From positions 1 through 35,331 of the IMG/VR virus record IMGVR_UViG_3300036791_000055: 35,331 nucleotides of DNA. One strand, given 5' to 3'. Every line of letters starts with the position of its first letter. Position 1 is the stretch's first letter. The notes under the pieces were generated by a model. The model did no database searches. It worked only from the letters and a program-made list of their open reading frames with translations, and was not told the origin of the DNA. Both the position numbers and the translations under genes were made by a program. The DNA comes from a virus. Positions 31,081 to 35,331 of the stretch are shown here, piece after piece.

Positions 31081-31656
31081 ATGGCAAAACAACACATAGA
31101 AATCACCTCTCAATTCAGTCGTCAACTGACGCCAGTAGAGGATCGCAAGTGCGGTTCATGTTATGCTTGTTGTGTTTGGCTTGGTATTGAAGAACTCAGG
31201 AAGCATACTGGGCAAACTTGCAAACATTTGTCTGGCGGATCAAATCCTGATCACAGATGTTCAATATATCCTGATCGTCCTAAAGCTTGTTCCGGCTATC
31301 TATGCTTGTGGCTGGCAGGCTTTGGTCCAGATGAAATGAGACCTTACGACAGCGGTATATTAATATCTGCGTATCCATCTCAGAGAGATGACAACAAGGT
31401 AACAATTACCATCAATGTATTTGACAAGAAGAAAGCTGAGCCCTACATCAATGATACCCTGGGTATGATTGTAGGCAAGGATGAGATTGATGAAGTAAGA
31501 TTGATCTACATCAAAGAGAAATCAGCAAGACTATTCAAGAACGGCAAGATTTGGGAGTGTAAACTCCTGCCGCCTGAAGGTTTCGAGTCACTAATGTTTG
31601 CTGCTTTCGATCCGCCTATTGGCACATACTATACAAGGGAGATTGAAGGTGAGTGA
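31081..31656 (+). CDS. YkgJ-type cysteine-cluster protein
   Basis: 191 residues. DRKCGSCYACCVWLGIEELRKHTGQTCKHLSGG followed by RCSIYPDRPKACSGYLCLWLAG matches the YkgJ family (CxxCxxCC ... C ... CxIYxxRPxxC), thought to bind metal, probably zinc or iron-sulphur. The remaining 110 residues form an alpha/beta region (DDNKVTITINVFDKKKAEPYIND). Phage copies have no known role. It is the only gene with CGTATATACG pairs in its leader, so it is probably specially regulated. Start 31081 follows the conserved leader. Confidence 0.82.
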   Translation: MAKQHIEITSQFSRQLTPVEDRKCGSCYACCVWLGIEELRKHTGQTCKHLSGGSNPDHRCSIYPDRPKACSGYLCLWLAGFGPDEMRPYDSGILISAYPSQRDDNKVTITINVFDKKKAEPYINDTLGMIVGKDEIDEVRLIYIKEKSARLFKNGKIWECKLLPPEGFESLMFAAFDPPIGTYYTREIEGE

Positions 31657-31960
31657 TAGATTTCCTGATGGCATTCCAAAACTGCCTGTTACGCAATGTC
31701 CAAATTGTGGTCACAAACTAGATGCTGCGAGCGTATTGAGGGCTGGTCCTATACCATTGCCGAAGCCTGGTGACTTTTCAGTATGCATCGGTTGTGCTAC
31801 AGCACTTACCTTTGGCGATCAACTACAATTACAAGTAATGTCAGAATCAGAACTAGCAGCATTAAAGCCACGAGAGCGTGCCAATATTAAAAAGGTTCAA
31901 GCGACTGTGAGAATAATTATGCTGCACAAATTTCTTGAAGGTGATTTCTTCCAGTCTTGA
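31649..31960 (+). CDS. Zinc-ribbon protein
   Basis: 103 residues from a GTG at 31649 (GGGAG 7 nt upstream), overlapping the YkgJ-type gene by 8 bp. CPNCGHKLDAAS and PKPGDFSVCIGCATALTFGD form a zinc ribbon of a type seen in small actinobacterial and phage proteins (CPxCG...PxPGDxSVCxxC). The helix LKPRERANIKKVQATVRIIML follows. Its stop codon lies in the TCTTGACGG of leader J. Function unknown. Confidence 0.72.
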   Translation: MSDRFPDGIPKLPVTQCPNCGHKLDAASVLRAGPIPLPKPGDFSVCIGCATALTFGDQLQLQVMSESELAALKPRERANIKKVQATVRIIMLHKFLEGDFFQS

Positions 31961-32051
31961 CGGAATGGGCGCCAGGAGAAACAATCCTTCTGGCCGCCTA
32001 TTCCGCCAATACTGTAACAAGTATTGGACAACTAGAAAGGAAATGGAACAA
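31961..32051 (+). promoter_or_regulatory. Class 2 structured leader, copy J
   Basis: Stem 1 CGGAAT/ATTCCG (31961 and 32000). Stem 2 CCAATACT-GTAACA-AGTATTGG (32006-32027), 8 bp, with both arms changed against copies F and I, a clear compensatory difference. Then CTAGAAAGGAAATGGAACAA before the ATG at 32052. Confidence 0.67.
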
Positions 32052-33077
32052 ATGGACAGAGAAACAAAGTGGGATGTCTTTGACGCAAAGATGGACAGCA
32101 TCAAGGTCGTCAATATTACACCTGCTCAGTTCCGTGAATTGGCTCTCAAACGTTACATCAGTTCAGGCGTCGGAACCAATCCATATCAAATGCCATCTAC
32201 AAGAGAATTGGACACTATATCCGACATGCTTGTTGAAGCAGTAACGGCCGGAAGGTTTATTGACTTCGGCGATTGGCCTAATGAATTCATCAAGAAACAA
32301 AGCACAAGAGCCAGTGACCTATACTATGAGGGTGCACTTGGCCATCCTTTCTCGACACCATGGGTATTCTATCATACGTGGAAGGATGAAGACATGATTG
32401 ATAAATTGGAGCTTGACCGGAATAATTCCACATCAATATACTTGGTCAATCCTTTACTCCATGATGGAAAGGCTGTTGCCTGTGACTTTGAAATCACAGC
32501 ATTGGAACCTTTCAGTGTTAGAGACGTTCCAATATTAGGTGTAGGCGATAGAGGCATATTGTTTGCCAGAATAGAACGGAACCCTGGAGCGGCCTATGTT
32601 TGTAACGTATCTCCAGTTCAATTTCGTTTCCCACAGGAATTTTGGGATGATTACGCAGTTAAAACAGGACTCAATACTGGTAGACAAGCTGCTATGCTTG
32701 CTGCTGCTGCCAACATAATTGAGCCTGCTATGACTGCAATGTTATTGATCAATACCAGAGGTATCCCAAAAGAAACAGTTGCTGCTTCTGATAAATTGAA
32801 TAGAGCACGTATCAAAAACGGTAAGTTACCAATACCACCTTACACAAAGGTCAAGACTGTAGACTATGTTGCCATCGCGATGCGCTCGCAGGCCAGGAGA
32901 GATCACCAAGGTGGTCATCACGCTAGTCCTGTTACGCATATCAGAATGGGACATTGGCGTAACTATAAGAGTGGCGAAAGGACGTTCATCAATGACACTC
33001 TAGTGAAGGCCACTCCAGAGATGCGTAATATGTTCAAGTCTAACCGAGCAGGCTATATGCTCAGAACTCAGGAGTAA
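32052..33077 (+). CDS. Unknown conserved-looking phage protein
   Basis: 341 residues from the ATG at 32052; an ATG at 32043 lies too close to the Shine-Dalgarno. Not recognised as a named family. Visible parts: an alpha/beta first half (NEFIKKQSTRASDLYYEGALGHPFSTPWVFYHTW), a helical segment TGLNTGRQAAMLAAAANIIEPAMTAMLLIN, and a basic C-terminus HHASPVTHIRMGHWRNYKSGERTFINDTLVK with a His-rich GHHxSP...GHWR pattern found at the end of several phage proteins of unknown role. It is the last gene with a repeated structured leader and the largest of the right block. Confidence 0.65.
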   Translation: MDRETKWDVFDAKMDSIKVVNITPAQFRELALKRYISSGVGTNPYQMPSTRELDTISDMLVEAVTAGRFIDFGDWPNEFIKKQSTRASDLYYEGALGHPFSTPWVFYHTWKDEDMIDKLELDRNNSTSIYLVNPLLHDGKAVACDFEITALEPFSVRDVPILGVGDRGILFARIERNPGAAYVCNVSPVQFRFPQEFWDDYAVKTGLNTGRQAAMLAAAANIIEPAMTAMLLINTRGIPKETVAASDKLNRARIKNGKLPIPPYTKVKTVDYVAIAMRSQARRDHQGGHHASPVTHIRMGHWRNYKSGERTFINDTLVKATPEMRNMFKSNRAGYMLRTQE

Positions 33078-33080
33078 CAA

Positions 33081-33242
33081 ATGGAACAACTGACGCAAGA
33101 TGAGATCATTCTCATTGTAACATCATTGACAGTTGCATTGAAGATGCTTGGTAAAGCAGCACCACCAGAAATGGAGCCATTGATCAACAAATTACTTGGT
33201 GCTGAGAAACGAGTGTATGTTGAAATAGTAGAGGAGGAATAA
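33081..33242 (+). CDS. Small unknown protein
   Basis: 53 residues: starts MEQLTQDEIILIVTSLTVAL, ends AEKRVYVEIVEEE. Helical, acidic at the end. The start signal is AGGAGTAACAAATG, where the TAA belongs to the preceding gene, so stop, Shine-Dalgarno and start are merged. Gene-level function unknown. Confidence 0.65.
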   Translation: MEQLTQDEIILIVTSLTVALKMLGKAAPPEMEPLINKLLGAEKRVYVEIVEEE

Positions 33243-33245
33243 CAA

Positions 33246-33419
33246 ATGCCTAATGTTTCTCTTTTTGAAAAACCAAGTATCCACCACAATAAATTTAGAG
33301 GGCAGCAAAAAGATGCGATAAAATCCTACAAAAGAGTTAGAGACAAAACGAGAATGACTAGAAAAGAAATGCTTGACAAAATGAAATTGAATGCTGAGAA
33401 ACGAGCAACGGTCAAGTAA
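33246..33419 (+). CDS. Small basic protein
   Basis: 57 residues. Starts MPNVSLFEKPSIHHNKFRGQ; the rest is a Lys/Arg-rich helix (KSYKRVRDKTRMTRKEMLDKMKLNAEKR), probably nucleic-acid binding. Start signal AGGAGGAATAACAAATG includes the previous gene's stop. Not recognised as a known family. Confidence 0.62.
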   Translation: MPNVSLFEKPSIHHNKFRGQQKDAIKSYKRVRDKTRMTRKEMLDKMKLNAEKRATVK

Positions 33420-33421
33420 AA

Positions 33422-33538
33422 ATCACCCTCTTTACTTAGGCGCGAAAATCGGCTAGACTTTCTCTTGGTGATAATCTGATACCTTGAATGGAGAATCAGC
33501 CTCCCCCAATAATGGTTCTCCATTCCTTTTTATCACCA
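33422..33538 (+). terminator. Terminator with possible alternative helices (attenuator-like)
   Basis: GAATGGAGAA (33486-33495) and TTCTCCATTC (33516-33525) form a 10-bp stem followed by TTTTT (33527-33531), a classical intrinsic terminator. TGGTGATAA (33466-33474) pairs with TTATCACCA (33530-33538), closing a larger helix that takes up part of the T-run. The same GGTGAT can also pair with ATCACC at 33422-33427. The helices compete, so read-through into 33561 could be switched. Confidence 0.65.
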
Positions 33539-33560
33539 TACAATAATGAAAGGATAACAA

Positions 33561-34061
33561 ATGTCAGACAGAATATCAGCAATAGTAAACAAAGCAGAAG
33601 AAATGAGAGATATTGAAAAGGAAATCAAACGACTCAAATCAGAACTAGAAAAACAAGAACTCAAACACAAAATAATATCGTCTGACGAATTACCTTCATT
33701 GATGGCCGAAATAAGTCTGAAGCAATTTGCTTTGGATGATGGCACACAAGTCAAAGTGATGCCTGTATTCGTCATCAGCAGTCCAAGTAAAGACAATATT
33801 GACCGAGTTGATGAGTGGCTGACTAGTCACGGCCATGGTGGTATGGTCAAGAAACATCTTGATATTCCATTGCCAAAATCAGAAGAGGACATTGAAGAAA
33901 TCACATCAGTGTTGTTTCTCAATGATATTGAATATGAACTCAAAAAGAGTATCCATTATCAAACACTCAACAAGTGGGGTCGTGAAATGGAAGAGGAAGG
34001 AATGGTAATACCAGAAGACATCTTCTCAATCTACCGCAGCACTAAGACAATCATTGAGTAG
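33561..34061 (+). CDS. Unknown phage protein with N-terminal coiled coil
   Basis: 166 residues. Residues 8-42 form a coiled coil (AEEMRDIEKEIKRLKSELEKQELKHK). The core LPSLMAEISLKQFALDDGTQVKVMPVFVIS and DEWLTSHGHGGMVKKHLDIPLPKSEED is a beta-alpha layout seen in hypothetical proteins of T7-like and other phages, near ssDNA-binding genes. The end repeats helices (YQTLNKWGREMEEEGMVIPEDIFSIY). GAAAGGATAACAA precedes the ATG. A DNA metabolism role is suggested by context only. Confidence 0.62.
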   Translation: MSDRISAIVNKAEEMRDIEKEIKRLKSELEKQELKHKIISSDELPSLMAEISLKQFALDDGTQVKVMPVFVISSPSKDNIDRVDEWLTSHGHGGMVKKHLDIPLPKSEEDIEEITSVLFLNDIEYELKKSIHYQTLNKWGREMEEEGMVIPEDIFSIYRSTKTIIE

Positions 34062-34071
34062 GAGAGTAACA

Positions 34072-34347
34072 ATGGATGATGAATGGTGGGATAAAAGACC
34101 TGATGATAAAATAGGAGCCAGATTTAATTGGGTTATAGACGAAAGAGAATTGGAATGGGTAAGAGATGATTACATCGAGACACCAGAAGGACTAGAACTT
34201 CTTTTGGTAAATCTTGAAGAAATGATTGAACAAATAAGAAAATTTGATCATACGGTTCCAAAACATATTGTTCAACTTGCCAATAGAACTTATCATGAAC
34301 TACAATACTACTACTTCAGAACTCAGTTCAACAAGGATGAGGAGTAA
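34072..34347 (+). CDS. Unknown acidic protein
   Basis: 91 residues from the ATG at 34072, preceded by AGGAGAGTAACA. It is acidic and helical: DDEWWDKRPDDKIGARFNWVIDERELEWV, TPEGLELLLVNLEEMIEQIRKFDH. No family recognised. Lies 10 nt after its neighbour and 4 nt before the next gene, so clearly in the same operon. Confidence 0.63.
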   Translation: MDDEWWDKRPDDKIGARFNWVIDERELEWVRDDYIETPEGLELLLVNLEEMIEQIRKFDHTVPKHIVQLANRTYHELQYYYFRTQFNKDEE

Positions 34348-34351
34348 CAAA

Positions 34352-35197
34352 ATGGCACGTCGTGTAATTCGTCAAGACAGTGCAAGTGAGAACCTTCCTG
34401 CGATCTTGACGCCAGCAGAAGAAAGACTCATCAAACTCGCAGAAAAGAACACAAAGTTTGAGAGCAATGAACTTGTCATACCTAGACTGAAGATTTTACA
34501 GCCACTCAATCCTGAAGTTCAAGAGGGTGAGAATCAATACGTTGCCGGCGCAAAAGCCGGAATGTTTTACAATACATCTTCAGGCAAGCTTACTCCTGGC
34601 CAGGAGGGGATGGCGTTTATCGTTATTGGCCATACACGTCAGACGATTGAGTGGGTGCCTAGGGAAGCAGGTGGCGGTCTAGTCAAGATATGGGGAATGG
34701 ATGAGGGTTGGAAACAACTCTGTGATCCAGCAGAACGCGACAAGTTTGTTCCAGTAACGAGAGAAGGACACACAATAGATAAGCAAAGATCATTCTTGAT
34801 CTTTGATGTGAACATCAATACTGGCGAGATTGATCCTAGCTTCTTCAATCTGAAAGGAACAGGTAACAGAGTAGCAAGTCAGTTGGCTACTATGATGTCG
34901 CAAACCAGAACAAAAATGAGCAATGGGCAAATCATTACTCCGCCATACTATTACTACATATACAAAATGACTTTGGATCGTATGACTAACAATAAAGGAA
35001 CATGGTGGTCTCCACGCATCGTCAAGTATACTGATGACAAAGGGTTCCATGTAAAGACTGAGTCATTGCCAAATGGTGAAAAAATATTCAATCAGGCTGA
35101 GACGATGCAAGAACATTTCCTGGAAGGTGGTGTTACTCAGGCCGACTATGGTGAGCAAGTAGATGATGACCTACAAGGTGACAAAGTAACATTCTGA
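34352..35197 (+). CDS. Putative ssDNA-binding or recombination-associated protein
   Basis: 281 residues from the ATG at 34352 (GAGGAGTAACAAA upstream). Segments: ESNELVIPRLKILQPLNPEVQEG, then GMFYNTSSGKLTPGQEGMAFIVIGHTRQTIEWVPREAGGG, then YYYYIYKMTLDRMTNNKGTWWSPRIVKYTDDKGFHV, a beta-rich region full of aromatic residues as in OB-fold DNA-binding proteins. The C-terminus is acidic and ends in an aromatic residue (EQVDDDLQGDKVTF), as in T7 gp2.5-type SSBs. This is inference; no family is certain. The palindrome CTCCTGGCCAGGAG (34593-34606) lies within the gene. Confidence 0.5.
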   Translation: MARRVIRQDSASENLPAILTPAEERLIKLAEKNTKFESNELVIPRLKILQPLNPEVQEGENQYVAGAKAGMFYNTSSGKLTPGQEGMAFIVIGHTRQTIEWVPREAGGGLVKIWGMDEGWKQLCDPAERDKFVPVTREGHTIDKQRSFLIFDVNINTGEIDPSFFNLKGTGNRVASQLATMMSQTRTKMSNGQIITPPYYYYIYKMTLDRMTNNKGTWWSPRIVKYTDDKGFHVKTESLPNGEKIFNQAETMQEHFLEGGVTQADYGEQVDDDLQGDKVTF

Positions 35198-35204
35198 TGA
35201 TGAA

Positions 35205-35228
35205 GGGTGCGGTGTAATAGCCGCACCC
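35205..35228 (+). terminator. Hairpin between genes
   Basis: GGGTGCGG (35205-35212) and CCGCACCC (35221-35228) form a perfect 8-bp GC-rich stem with loop TGTAATAG just after the SSB-like gene. The following bases are AATTCAATT, without a T-run, so it may lower transcription or protect the message rather than fully terminate. Confidence 0.5.
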
Positions 35229-35253
35229 AATTCAATTATGAAAGGTAAACAAA

Positions 35254-35331
35254 ATGTCAACGCCTATGAACTATACTGAATTTGCACAAGCTGTTTTTAA
35301 CAAACTGGAAAGTATGGAGAGAACAATCGCT
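35254..35331 (+). CDS. Start of an unknown gene, cut by the window edge
   Basis: 26 codons are visible, beginning MSTPMNYTEFAQAVFNKLES. GAAAGGTAAACAAA lies upstream, like other starts in this operon. The visible part is helical; the product cannot be named. Confidence 0.6.
   Translation, partial: MSTPMNYTEFAQAVFNKLESMERTIA

Larger units (their letters stand above)
1992..34606. repeat. Dispersed octamer GCCAGGAG / CTCCTGGC, about 39 copies
   Basis: CTCCTGGC starts at 1992, 3443, 6669, 9650, 12118, 14136, 14739, 16223, 18386, 20103, 24151, 24986, 26954, 27289, 28053, 29583, 30469, 34593. GCCAGGAG starts at 3283, 6382, 12241, 13634, 21967, 22910, 23677, 24131, 25014, 25309, 26378, 26974, 27309, 27804, 28876, 29599, 30451, 30923, 31971, 32892, 34599. 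About one copy would be expected by chance for both strands. Most have G or C next to the motif (CGCCAGGAG). Copies occur in genes in all codon frames and between genes, where several face each other to form hairpins. Confidence 0.85.

Overview
The window is part of a contractile-tailed double-stranded DNA bacteriophage (myovirus), or a prophage of one. It carries a nearly complete head, neck, tail and baseplate module. Its parts match the families seen in medium-size myoviruses such as the Bcep781-like phages and cyanophage Pam3: DUF1073 portal, Mu F-like minor head protein, DUF2213 protease-scaffold, DUF2184 capsid, DUF3383 sheath, DUF3277 tube, Pam3-type plug and Gp138-type spike. Genes are AT-leaning and tightly packed, with ATGA, TAATG and TAATTG stop/start overlaps and frequent GTG or TTG starts. 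No host gene, integrase, endolysin or tRNA was recognised. The host cannot be named from sequence alone.

Left block (1-23319, minus strand, transcribed right to left). It opens with replication genes: an archaeo-eukaryotic-type primase, a VapE-like P-loop helicase, an HNH nuclease and a VRR-NUC-like nuclease. A 131-nt regulatory gap follows. Then come a zinc-ribbon protein, TerS and TerL, portal, minor head protein, protease-scaffold, cement protein, capsid, neck proteins, sheath, tube, tail assembly chaperones (with a clear -1 frameshift extension), tape measure, baseplate adaptor, plug, hub, spike, two fibres sharing an N-terminus, a small membrane protein, gp25-like wedge protein and a truncated baseplate J protein at the left edge.

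Middle (23320-26496). This holds one isolated plus-strand gene, two minus-strand genes of unknown function, and about 1.4 kb without genes. The centre of that gap (about 25571-26275) is GC-rich and full of helices, and is best read as a large structured non-coding RNA.

Right block (26497-35331, plus strand). About two dozen small, mostly unrecognised genes lie here: a GIY-YIG-like protein with a histone-like tail, zinc-ribbon proteins, membrane peptides and a YkgJ-type cysteine-cluster protein. From 26.4 to 32.1 kb almost every one- to three-gene cassette is preceded by a repeated leader made of a hairpin, a second covarying RNA element and a near-identical ribosome-binding segment. From 33.1 kb the genes form a more ordinary operon with the start signal GGAGTAACAAATG.

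The most unusual signals are (i) the octamer GCCAGGAG/CTCCTGGC, about 39 times in 35 kb in both orientations and all codon frames; (ii) two families of repeated structured leaders; (iii) the large RNA; (iv) a decamer palindrome CGTATATACG that is almost always intergenic; and (v) the frameshift in the tail chaperone gene. All counts and pairings were made by eye.
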